From Candidatus Gastranaerophilales bacterium (GTDB lineage Bacteria > Cyanobacteriota > Vampirovibrionia > Gastranaerophilales > Gastranaerophilaceae): a DNA stretch of 35,438 nt. The translations under genes were made by a program, and so were the position numbers. Every line of letters starts with the position of its first letter. The stretch's first letter is position 1. The DNA lies in assembly GCA_944325065.1 (NCBI GenBank), contig CALUYS010000001.1, forward strand, positions 1 through 35,438, written 5' to 3'. Positions 7,479 through 16,506 of this stretch are shown one piece after another. Below the pieces are notes generated by a model. That model was not told the DNA's origin. It worked only from the letters and a program-made list of their open reading frames with translations, and did not search any database.

Positions 7479-8846
7479 ATGAATAATTTAACCATAAATT
7501 CGCAAATAATTGTAGATATTGAAAAAATGTTGTATGAAGGAAAATCACTGTGTCGCTATAATGATTTTCCAATATTTGTTAGTGGTGGAGTTATTGGTGA
7601 TAAAGCAAAGATTAAAATTACAAAAATAAATAAAAATTTTGCTTTTGCAAATTTGGTTGAAGTTGTTGAATTTTCAAAATATAGGATAAAATCAAATTGT
7701 CCATATTTTAAAAATTGCGGTAGTTGTGATTGGAATGAAATTGAATATCAAATGCAATTAAATCAAAAAACAGAAATTGTTAAAGATTGCATAAAGAAAA
7801 TACTCAATGAAAATGTTAAAGTTTTCGATACGATTAAAAGTCCAAGCATTCAAAATTATCGGAGTAAAATTCAAATGCCTTTTGGTTATAACAAGAAATC
7901 AAAAAGAGTTATATGCGGTTATTATGAAAAAAAAACGCATAAACTTATAAACATTAACTATTGTCCTATGACATATGAAATTATAAATAATTTAATTAAA
8001 TTTACAAAAGAAGAAGCTCAAAATCTCGGAATAACAATCTACGATGAAGATAAACACAAAGGTGATTTGCGACATATTGTTTTTAGATTTTCTAAACTTA
8101 ACAATAATTGTATTGTTACACTTGTTATAAATTCTAAATTTGTGCATAAAAAAATAAAGATATTGGCATATAAAATATCAAAATGTGAGGGTGTTAAAGG
8201 TGTTTGTATAAACTTTAACACCCGTAAAACAAATGTGATTTTGACTGACAAATTTGAAACTTTGTATGGTGATGATTTTATTTATGAAAAACTTGGGTGT
8301 TATGTTTATAAAATTAGTGCAAATAGCTTTTTTCAAGTTAATGTATCTCAAGCTCAGAATATTTTAGAAAAAGTTAAAAAAGAAATTATAAATAGAATAA
8401 AAAAACCTAGAATTTTAGATGCATATTGTGGTGTTGGGACTTTTGGGATTTATTTATCTGATATTGCCAAAGAAATTATAGCTGTTGAACAGGTTGAATC
8501 TTCAGTTAAAAATTGTATTGAAAATGTAAAATTAAATAACATAAAAAATATAATAGTTTTAAAAGGTGATGCAAAGTTACAATTTGAAAATTTGAAAAAA
8601 AATAATCAAAAATTTGAGATTTCAATAGTTGATCCCCCTCGAAGCGGTTGTGATGTCGAAGCACTTGATAATTTGATTGAATTAACGGATAAATATATTT
8701 TTTATATAAGCTGTAATCCTAATACACTTGCTCGTGATTTAAAATACTTATCTCAATATAATTTTAAAACGGAATATGTTCAACCTTTTGATATGTTTGT
8801 AAATACATATCATGTTGAAAGCTTGGCTTTAATTAAAAAAGTTTAG
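7479..8846 (+). CDS. rlmD: 23S rRNA (uracil-C5)-methyltransferase, RlmD/TrmA family
   Basis: 455 aa. Methylates C5 of a uridine in RNA using S-adenosylmethionine. An N-terminal TRAM-like RNA-binding region (about 1-65) precedes the Fe-S cluster cysteines (C74, C80, C83 in CPYFKNCGSCDW, plus the Cys of NYCPM). A Rossmann methyltransferase domain follows, with DAYCGVGTFG (SAM loop), VEQVESSV, VDPPRSG, and the catalytic Cys (C412) in SCNPNTLARD. Length and motif order fit RlmD/RlmCD better than TrmA, which lacks the cluster; the exact uridine cannot be decided. No ribosome site is visible before ATG 7479, and a TAAAAT box lies seven bases upstream, suggesting a leaderless message. The stop overlaps the convergent dnaQ-like gene. 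Confidence 0.88.
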   Translation: MNNLTINSQIIVDIEKMLYEGKSLCRYNDFPIFVSGGVIGDKAKIKITKINKNFAFANLVEVVEFSKYRIKSNCPYFKNCGSCDWNEIEYQMQLNQKTEIVKDCIKKILNENVKVFDTIKSPSIQNYRSKIQMPFGYNKKSKRVICGYYEKKTHKLININYCPMTYEIINNLIKFTKEEAQNLGITIYDEDKHKGDLRHIVFRFSKLNNNCIVTLVINSKFVHKKIKILAYKISKCEGVKGVCINFNTRKTNVILTDKFETLYGDDFIYEKLGCYVYKISANSFFQVNVSQAQNILEKVKKEIINRIKKPRILDAYCGVGTFGIYLSDIAKEIIAVEQVESSVKNCIENVKLNNIKNIIVLKGDAKLQFENLKKNNQKFEISIVDPPRSGCDVEALDNLIELTDKYIFYISCNPNTLARDLKYLSQYNFKTEYVQPFDMFVNTYHVESLALIKKV

Positions 8847-9429
8847 TCTGAACTTTTAATAAAGAAGGATCAATATTTTCTTTTTTTGTTTTAAATTCAA
8901 ATTCATGGATTTTGGTTTTGTTGTGTTTATTCAATCTTTCAAAACATTCATACAAAATCATACAGTCTTTTAATCCTCTATGGTTACCGCAGGTATCAAT
9001 ATTATAATGTTGGGCAATAGTTTTTAAGTTATAATGTGGTAAATTTAAAACCTTTCGAGCTAAAAGAACCGTATCTATGTATTTAGGGGTAAATTTTTTA
9101 TTAAAATTTAATAAAATATCACGTTGAAGAAATGACAAGTCAAAATTTGCATTATGAGCTATTAAAATACTGTCTTCTATAAATTCTAAAAAATCAGGCA
9201 AAATTTGTTCAATTGACTTTTCATCTTTTACCATTGCATTTGTGATGCCATGAACTTTTGTCACGTAATAAGGAATTTCATATAGTGGTTTGACAAGGTG
9301 AGAAAAAGTTGTATCAATTTTATTATCAATAACTTTAATAGCTGACAATTCAACTATTTCATCTTTATAAAAACTCAAGCCTGTTGTTTCAATATCAATT
9401 AATATGTATTTTGTAATTATATTTTCCAT
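8833..9429 (-). CDS. dnaQ: DnaQ-like DEDDh 3'-5' exonuclease
   Basis: 198 aa. A stand-alone exonuclease domain of the DnaQ/epsilon and PolC-exo type. All motif residues are present: D12 and E14 in IDIETTG (Exo I), HNANFD (Exo II), and H-x4-D in NHRGLKD (Exo III, DEDDh class). It removes 3' nucleotides, probably proofreading for the replicative polymerase or trimming DNA or RNA ends. The lack of a C-terminal clamp-binding or helicase extension makes the exact role uncertain. It converges on the methyltransferase gene with a 14-base overlap of the coding ends. Confidence 0.85.
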   Translation of the reverse strand: MENIITKYILIDIETTGLSFYKDEIVELSAIKVIDNKIDTTFSHLVKPLYEIPYYVTKVHGITNAMVKDEKSIEQILPDFLEFIEDSILIAHNANFDLSFLQRDILLNFNKKFTPKYIDTVLLARKVLNLPHYNLKTIAQHYNIDTCGNHRGLKDCMILYECFERLNKHNKTKIHEFEFKTKKENIDPSLLKVQTKLF

Positions 9430-9490
9430 AATATAATTATATTCATTTATTCATTATTTTTTATTAATGTAAAGTTTTGTATAAAATGAA

Positions 9491-9519
9491 TTGACAAAAC
9501 ATTTAATTTTTAATAAATT
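9491..9519 (+). promoter_or_regulatory. Promoter upstream of serS leader
   Basis: A consensus -35 TTGACA (9491-9496), 17-base spacer and a fair -10 TAAATT (9514-9519). Transcripts from here would meet a terminator after about 50 bases, before serS. Confidence 0.5.
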
Positions 9520-9549
9520 GAATTTAGGAATTAAGAATTTTTGAAGCAA

Positions 9550-9577
9550 GGGTAACATTGTTGTTACTCTTTTTTTT
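9550..9577 (+). terminator. Terminator between a promoter and serS (possible attenuator)
   Basis: GGGTAACA (9550-9557) pairs with TGTTACTC (9562-9569), followed by eight T. It faces serS and has no plus-strand gene before it. Confidence 0.65.
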
Positions 9578-9616
9578 AACTTTGAATTATTGCCTTAAAA
9601 TTTTATTTTATAGTAA

Positions 9617-10923
<1,307 letters not shown>

Positions 10924-10924
<1 letters not shown>

Positions 10925-11550
10925 TGAAAAAAAGAGGACTATTTATTACATTTGAAGGTATTGATGGCTGTGGAAAAACAACACAGTTAAGTTTACTTCG
11001 GGATTATTTAGTAAATAAAGGTTATGATGTTATTATAACCCGCGAACCAGGTGGAAATCATCAACTTGGCAAAGATATAAGAAATATTTTACTTTATACA
11101 AAGTGTGAATTAGATGATAAAGCTGAAATGTTTTTGTTTCTAGCAGATAGAGCTCAACATATTAATAAATTTATTTTGCCCAATTTAAAAGAAGGAAAGA
11201 TAGTTTTATGTGACAGGCATACCGATTCTACACTTGCATATCAAGGTTATGGAAGAGGTCAAAATCTTGAAGAAATAATATATTTAAATGATATCGCTAC
11301 AAATAATATAAAACCCGATTTGACTTTTTTATACGATATTGATGTTGAAACTTCAAATTTAAGAGTTGGAAATGAAAAAGATAGAATGGAGAATACAGGT
11401 TCTATATTTTTGGAAAAAGTTCGATTAGGTTATTTAAACATTGCCCAAAATAATCCTGAAAGCATAAAAATTATAAATGCTGTTAATCCGATTGAAATAG
11501 TTTTTAAAGATACAAAAAAGTATGTTGAAGATGCTTTAAAAAAGATTTAG
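10924..11550 (+). CDS. tmk: Thymidylate kinase
   Basis: 208 aa. Phosphorylates dTMP to dTDP. P-loop FEGIDGCGKTT (10-20), the DRH form of the DRx motif in CDRHTDSTLAYQGYGRG, REPGG near residue 40 (dTMP binding), and a lid before the C-terminus. The His after DR is less usual than Tyr or Phe but occurs in the family. Starts on the last base of serS, so translation is coupled. Confidence 0.95.
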
Positions 11551-11563
11551 GAGAATGCTTAAG

Positions 11564-11893
11564 ATGACAAATTTTAGAAGATGGTATGATAATGACCCTA
11601 TATTAAAAGAAGCTCTTGAATTATTAAAAGAGCAAGATGATTTAACCCAAACCGAAGCTGCAAAATTTATGATGCAAATAAAGGAACAGGTAGCAGCTGA
11701 TGTAATTGAACGTGTTTATGAAATTGTGAACCAATATAGTGAAGGTAAAGGTAATCGTTGGTATGATAATGACCCTTTTTTGTTAAAAGCTATAGAATTT
11801 TTGCGTGAAGCACCTCCAAAAGTTCAAAGGAAAGCAGCTTTAAAATTGTTGTTAGCATTAGAAAATAATAGTTTTGATAATTTAGAGATATAA
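11564..11893 (+). CDS. Small protein with two RWYDND repeats, unknown function
   Basis: 109 aa from ATG 11564. The upstream in-frame ATG at 11555 is only one base from the AGGAG (11549-11553), while 11564 has 10-base spacing, so the later start is preferred. Two halves of about 50 residues each begin with RWYDNDP followed by an amphipathic helix (ILKEALELL; FLLKAIEFL) and a second helix, so the gene looks like an internal duplication of a helical module. No catalytic motif, Cys pair or membrane segment. It sits between tmk and folE2, both essentially co-linear, so is probably cotranscribed. Not recognised; could be a small regulatory or binding protein. Confidence 0.75.
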   Translation: MTNFRRWYDNDPILKEALELLKEQDDLTQTEAAKFMMQIKEQVAADVIERVYEIVNQYSEGKGNRWYDNDPFLLKAIEFLREAPPKVQRKAALKLLLALENNSFDNLEI

Positions 11894-11899
11894 TTATAA

Positions 11900-12694
11900 A
11901 TGAAAGAAATGTTAGAAGATATACAAAATAAAAAAGATATTCGTGGTATTGATATTCAAAAAGTTGGAGTTAAGGATCTTGAAGTACCATTAATTATACA
12001 AAGAAAGTTCTATGATAACCAAGTTGTATATGCAAAAGCTCGTTTGAATGTATCGTTGCCTCAAAATTATAAAGGCACACATATGTCAAGATTTGTTGAG
12101 GTTTTAAATGATTGGCGACAAAGAAATTTACTTGGTATGGATATAAAAGGTTGTCTTGTTGAAATTTGTAATAAACTTAATTCGAAAAGTGCTGAACTTC
12201 AATTTAAATTTAAATATTTTATTGAAAAAAAAGCACCTGTTAGCGGTTTAAAATCTACAATGTGTTATGACTGTTTATTTGAGGGCAAGCTTAATCAATC
12301 TGGTGATTATCGTTTTATACTTGGAGTCAAGGTGCCTTTAACAACTTTGTGTCCTTGCTCAAAAGAAATTTCAGATTATAGTGCACATAATCAACGAGCT
12401 ATTGTAAGTGTTAAAATAAGTTATGATAATGATAAACATATTTGGCTTGAAGATTTAATTGAAACAATCGAAAGTTGTGCTTCCTGTGAATTATATCCAC
12501 TTTTGAAACGAGTTGATGAAAAATATGTTACTGAAAAAGCATATAATACACCTAAATTTGTCGAAGATGTATTACGTGATATTGTTTTATCTTTTAAACA
12601 AAATGAAATAATTAAGTATTATGAAGTTGAAATAGAATCATTTGAAAGTATACATAACCATAGTGCTTGGGCTTATCAGTGTGAAGAAAAATAA
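11900..12694 (+). CDS. folE2: GTP cyclohydrolase IB (FolE2 type)
   Basis: 264 aa. Converts GTP to 7,8-dihydroneopterin triphosphate, the first step to folate (and queuosine). The FolE2 signature PLTTLCPCSKEIS with C151 and C153 (C151 aligning with the catalytic/metal-binding Cys) and SDYSAHNQR is clear, together with the NHSAWAY tail. FolE2 can use metals other than zinc, useful under zinc shortage; no zinc-responsive site was seen. No good ribosome site precedes ATG 11900; translation may depend on the gene seven bases upstream. Confidence 0.92.
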   Translation: MKEMLEDIQNKKDIRGIDIQKVGVKDLEVPLIIQRKFYDNQVVYAKARLNVSLPQNYKGTHMSRFVEVLNDWRQRNLLGMDIKGCLVEICNKLNSKSAELQFKFKYFIEKKAPVSGLKSTMCYDCLFEGKLNQSGDYRFILGVKVPLTTLCPCSKEISDYSAHNQRAIVSVKISYDNDKHIWLEDLIETIESCASCELYPLLKRVDEKYVTEKAYNTPKFVEDVLRDIVLSFKQNEIIKYYEVEIESFESIHNHSAWAYQCEEK

Positions 12695-12712
12695 ATTAAG
12701 GAGAATAAAATT

Positions 12713-13960
12713 ATGATTAAAGAATTATTTAACAATTATGTGCAGGATCTTGAAACTTATATTATGTTTCAAATAAAACAAATGGCTCAAGATTTCAAAT
12801 CTGAACTAGATAAACATAATAGAACTCCTATTTTTCTTTCAATGGGTGCACCGACACAAAATCCACCTCAATTTGTTATTGAAAAATTAAAAGAAGCTCT
12901 AACTATTGATGGTATTCACACTTATTCTTCTCCAAAAGGGGAACAATATTTTTTGGATGCCGTTAAAACAAGAATGAAAAATCGTTTTGGAATTGAACTT
13001 GATGCCAAAACTCAAGTTTTTTCACTAATAGGTTCAAAGGAAGGTATTGCCAATATTATACGTGAATTAATTAATCCAAAAACTGAAGAAAAAGAACGTG
13101 ATATTATTCTTTTGCCAAATCCTGGATATGCTTCATATAAGGAAATGGTTAAAGTTTCAGGTGGTTTAGGATATAGTCTACCTTTGACTAAAGAAAATAA
13201 CTATATGCCTGATATAGATGAAGTTGTTGAAAATCTTAAAAAAGAAGGTTATGATGATAAAAAAATAAAAGCTTTAATTGTAAATTATCCTAATAATCCT
13301 TTAGGAGTTGGTGCAAGTCGTGAATATTTACAAAAAATTGTTGATTTTTGTAAAAGGCGTAATATTCTTCTTATATCAGATGCAGCATATTGTGATATGT
13401 ACTTTGATGAAAAAGAAAAACCAATTAGTATTTTAGAGCTTGATGGTGCAATGGATATAGCTGTTGAGTTTCACAGTTTTTCAAAACCTTTTGCAATGAC
13501 CGGTTGGCGTATTGGTTGGGTTTGTGGAAATGAAGAAGCTGTTTCAATGTTTGGTAAATTAAAATCTACAATTGATACTGGCATTTTTAAAGGAATACAG
13601 TATGCAGCTTCTAAAATTTTAAATTCAAGTGAAGGTCAAGAATATATTCAAAATGCTAATAAGGCATTTAAGCTTAAGCAAGAGATTGCTTTAAAAGGTT
13701 TTAAAGAGCTCGGTTGGGATTTTAGTAAAATTAATATTCCAAGTACAACTTTTTATTTGTGGCTTCCAATACCACCAAAATATAAGACTTCTCGGGAGTT
13801 TACATTTGATGTTCTTAAAAAGTCAGGCGTGGTTTTTGTTCCTGGACATGCTTTTGGGGATTTCGGAGAAGGTTTTTTCCGCGTTTCAAATGTTTGTAGT
13901 GATGAAAAATTAAAAGAAGTATTCAAAAGACTTAAAGAAGATGGATTTTATTATCAGTAG
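12713..13960 (+). CDS. dapL: Class I aminotransferase, likely LL-diaminopimelate aminotransferase
   Basis: 415 aa. PLP enzyme of fold type I: Schiff-base K258 in HSFSKPFAMTGWRIG, NYPNNPLG (substrate/PLP binding), DAAYCDMYFD, and the C-terminal RVSNV arginine. The LIGSKEGIANI stretch after the first domain is characteristic of LL-DAP aminotransferases, which make LL-diaminopimelate from tetrahydrodipicolinate for lysine and peptidoglycan in one step. Related alanine and aspartate aminotransferases share most motifs, so specificity is not certain. AGGAG ribosome site before ATG 12713, 18 bases after folE2, suggests the same transcript. Confidence 0.8.
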   Translation: MIKELFNNYVQDLETYIMFQIKQMAQDFKSELDKHNRTPIFLSMGAPTQNPPQFVIEKLKEALTIDGIHTYSSPKGEQYFLDAVKTRMKNRFGIELDAKTQVFSLIGSKEGIANIIRELINPKTEEKERDIILLPNPGYASYKEMVKVSGGLGYSLPLTKENNYMPDIDEVVENLKKEGYDDKKIKALIVNYPNNPLGVGASREYLQKIVDFCKRRNILLISDAAYCDMYFDEKEKPISILELDGAMDIAVEFHSFSKPFAMTGWRIGWVCGNEEAVSMFGKLKSTIDTGIFKGIQYAASKILNSSEGQEYIQNANKAFKLKQEIALKGFKELGWDFSKINIPSTTFYLWLPIPPKYKTSREFTFDVLKKSGVVFVPGHAFGDFGEGFFRVSNVCSDEKLKEVFKRLKEDGFYYQ

Positions 13961-13997
13961 GATTTAATAATATTAATATTTATAGGAAAAATAGTTT

Positions 13998-14585
13998 ATG
14001 ATTGCAATTCTAGATTATGGAGCAGGAAATGTAAGAAGTATATCTAATATGCTTCAATTCTTAGATTGTGATTATAAAATAACGTGCGATGTTGGTGAAA
14101 TAAAAAAAGCTCGTGCTTTAATTTTCCCAGGGCAAGGACATTTTAAACAGGCATTAGATAATTTGAACAACAAAAAACTTATTGAGCCGATAAAATCATT
14201 TATCCGTTCTGGGAAACCTTTTTTAGGAATTTGTTTAGGATTTCAAGTTTTATTTGAAAAAAGTGAAGAAGCTCCAGAAATTCAAGGTTTATCTTTATTA
14301 AAAGGTGAAGTTAAAAAGTTTAATACAAAAAAAATTCCACAAATAGGATGGAATAAACTTGAAACAACTAAAAATAACTCGTTTTTGGAAGATGATTATT
14401 TTTATTTTGTTAATTCGTACTATGTAAAACCTGATAATAAATCAATTATATCTTCTTATAGTGATTATTATGGAAAATTTTGTGCTTCAATTGAGATTGA
14501 CAATATATGTGCTTGTCAATTTCATCCTGAAAAAAGTAGTAATGCTGGGATTAGTTTTTTTCGTAACTGGATAGAAAAAATTTAG
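13998..14585 (+). CDS. hisH: Imidazole glycerol phosphate synthase, glutaminase subunit
   Basis: 195 aa. Releases ammonia from glutamine for HisF in histidine and AICAR synthesis. Triad: C79 in GICLGFQ, and His and Glu in FHPEKS; N-terminal DYGAGN is typical of HisH. Ribosome site AGGAA before ATG 13998. Neither hisF nor any other his gene is adjacent, so the pathway genes are scattered, as is common in cyanobacterial relatives. Its stop interlocks with the stop of the convergent gene in a four-base overlap. Confidence 0.95.
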   Translation: MIAILDYGAGNVRSISNMLQFLDCDYKITCDVGEIKKARALIFPGQGHFKQALDNLNNKKLIEPIKSFIRSGKPFLGICLGFQVLFEKSEEAPEIQGLSLLKGEVKKFNTKKIPQIGWNKLETTKNNSFLEDDYFYFVNSYYVKPDNKSIISSYSDYYGKFCASIEIDNICACQFHPEKSSNAGISFFRNWIEKI

Positions 14586-15160
14586 GCAATGCCATCCACT
14601 TTTTTATTTATTGAATTTGTTTTATCAACATCTCTCATAGCTTGAGCAAAATTATAAGAATGAATATTTAAATCAAGAGTTTTTTGTGCTGTTTCACCTG
14701 TTAAAACAGGGTCAATCTCTTCTAAATATCCTGTAATATCAGGAACAAGACTTTTTGCAAAATTAATAGCTGTATCTTTATATTGTTTTCGAGTTCTTTC
14801 TCCAAAGTTGTCATTAAAGTATGATACTATAAAGCTTGAAATACTTTCAAAAAAACTTTTTGTTTCAACCGTTTCACTAAGTCCATCGATTGAATTATTT
14901 TTAAAATAATCTGCAACAAAAAATGAAAGTTTATCAAAAAAAGCTTCAGCTGCTGCTTCAATTTCAGGTGTTTGGGTATTTTGACCTTCTTTTACAAAAT
15001 AATCTGCAACATTTTCAACAAGTTGTCCAAAAAAATCTGAAGTAACTTGTTCTATATTTTTCTTTTGTTTATGATTATTTTCTTTACCTGAATGTGTCCC
15101 ATATGTGAATATGTTTTGATTATTTTGTATGTTGGTATTATTTTGAACTTCTGTACCCAT
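14582..15160 (-). CDS. Repeat-bearing hypothetical protein (FFxxLxxxVADYF)
   Basis: 192 aa, unknown. An Asn/Gln-rich, Gly/His-containing N-terminus (about 1-36) is followed by three repeats of about 30 residues, beginning at 43 (FFGQLVENVADYF), 74 (FFDKLSFFVADYF) and 103 (FFESISSFIVSYF), each an amphipathic helix with aromatic ends. A helical C-terminal third (LVPDITGYLEEIDPVL) may be a fourth, diverged unit. No signal peptide or membrane segment. Possible surface-active or oligomer-forming helices; function not assigned. Converges on hisH. Confidence 0.7.
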   Translation of the reverse strand: MGTEVQNNTNIQNNQNIFTYGTHSGKENNHKQKKNIEQVTSDFFGQLVENVADYFVKEGQNTQTPEIEAAAEAFFDKLSFFVADYFKNNSIDGLSETVETKSFFESISSFIVSYFNDNFGERTRKQYKDTAINFAKSLVPDITGYLEEIDPVLTGETAQKTLDLNIHSYNFAQAMRDVDKTNSINKKVDGIA

Positions 15161-15309
15161 ATTTTTTATCCCTAAAAATATATTGTAACTATATTATTAT
15201 CGTTCATTTTATAATTTTTCTTTAATTATTTTTGTTTTTATAAATAAATTTGAAATAAAAATTTACAAATTAAGAAAAAAAAAGTAATTTAGCTTAAAAT
15301 ATAATTATT

Positions 15310-15960
15310 ATGGAAAGTGAAATACTTGATAAGATTATTAAAATAAAAGAAAAGTCTAATAGTCTATATTTAATTAATCCTATTGAGCAAATTGATGTTT
15401 TTTTATATGATAAATTATATAAAACATCTTATTTTTATCTAGTTCAAAATTTCTGGGAAAAATGTCGTAAAGATTATAGTGAGGAATTTATTTTTAGCTT
15501 CCTTCTTGATTTCTTGACTATACAAAATAAAGGTAAGATTACAAACGGGGTTAATCTTGTTAAGACTTTTATTGCATATTTCGACAATTATAAAAATAAG
15601 AATATATTGTCTGAATTATTTATACAAATTACAAAATATTTAAAATATTATGATATAATTATTAATGAGAAAAGTAAAAATGAAAAAATTAATAATCTTT
15701 TACATAAAATAAATAAAACAAATAGTAAAGAGGCATATCCATATTTAATGGAAGTATTTGAAGATTATGAATATGCTAGAATTAACACAGATTTACTAAT
15801 TGAAATTCTTAATACCGTTATTTTATTTATTAATCATCAAAATGATGAAAAAATAAGTTCAATTGTTAAAAATTTTAATCAATTAAGTGATGAAATAAAT
15901 AAAATGTTGTTTTTAAAAATTATAACACCTAAAATAATAAAGGTTAATGTTGAAAATTAA
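15310..15960 (+). CDS. Hypothetical helical protein
   Basis: 216 aa, not recognised. Lys/Asn/Ile-rich and almost wholly helical by composition, with no membrane segment, signal peptide or catalytic motif. Weak repeating pattern of paired helices. No ribosome site precedes ATG 15310; a TATAAT (15300-15305) lies four bases before it, so either the message is leaderless or the box is chance in AT-rich DNA. Stop codon interlocks with that of hpt in a TTAA palindrome. Confidence 0.65.
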   Translation: MESEILDKIIKIKEKSNSLYLINPIEQIDVFLYDKLYKTSYFYLVQNFWEKCRKDYSEEFIFSFLLDFLTIQNKGKITNGVNLVKTFIAYFDNYKNKNILSELFIQITKYLKYYDIIINEKSKNEKINNLLHKINKTNSKEAYPYLMEVFEDYEYARINTDLLIEILNTVILFINHQNDEKISSIVKNFNQLSDEINKMLFLKIITPKIIKVNVEN

Positions 15961-16502
15961 ACTTCAAAGTAGCCAATATATGGTATATTTCTTAAATATT
16001 CTTTGTAATCAAGTCCATAACCAACAACAAATTTATCATCAATTTCAAAGCCTATAAAATCAGCTTCAATATCATTTTGGCGTGCACATTTTTTATTTAA
16101 TAAAGCTGCAAACTTAAGTGATTTTGGACAATATTTTAGTTTTAATAAATCTGTAACAAATTTAGCGGTATGACCAGTGTCAAGTATGTCTTCAACGATA
16201 AGAATATTTTTATCTTTTAAATCAGGTAAAGTTAAATCAATTGTATTTATTTTTCCGCTTGATTGAAAATCATTCCCATAGCTTGAAATGCGAATAAAAT
16301 GAAGAATAATTGGTAAATTAAGTTTTTTTATTAAATCACAACAAAATAAAGCTGAACCTTTTAAAACACAGATTACATGTAAATCTTCATCTTTATTATT
16401 ATGTTCTTTTTCTATTTCATATGCAAGCTCTTTAATTCTTTTTTGTAATGTATTTTCATCAAACAGAATTTTTAAATCTTTTAAATTTTTATCTAATTTC
16501 AT
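15957..16502 (-). CDS. hpt: Hypoxanthine phosphoribosyltransferase
   Basis: 181 aa. Joins hypoxanthine or guanine to PRPP for purine salvage. PRPP-binding VEDILDTGHTA, the SYGN loop after a RISS strand, VLKGSALF (early loop), and the C-terminal FVVGYGLDYKEYLRNIPYIG that contacts the base. Full length. Starts four bases after the tilS stop, with AAGG inside tilS, so it is translated from the ldpA-tilS-hpt message. The tilS-hpt pairing is a widespread bacterial arrangement. Confidence 0.95.
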   Translation of the reverse strand: MKLDKNLKDLKILFDENTLQKRIKELAYEIEKEHNNKDEDLHVICVLKGSALFCCDLIKKLNLPIILHFIRISSYGNDFQSSGKINTIDLTLPDLKDKNILIVEDILDTGHTAKFVTDLLKLKYCPKSLKFAALLNKKCARQNDIEADFIGFEIDDKFVVGYGLDYKEYLRNIPYIGYFEV

Positions 16503-16506
16503 AATA

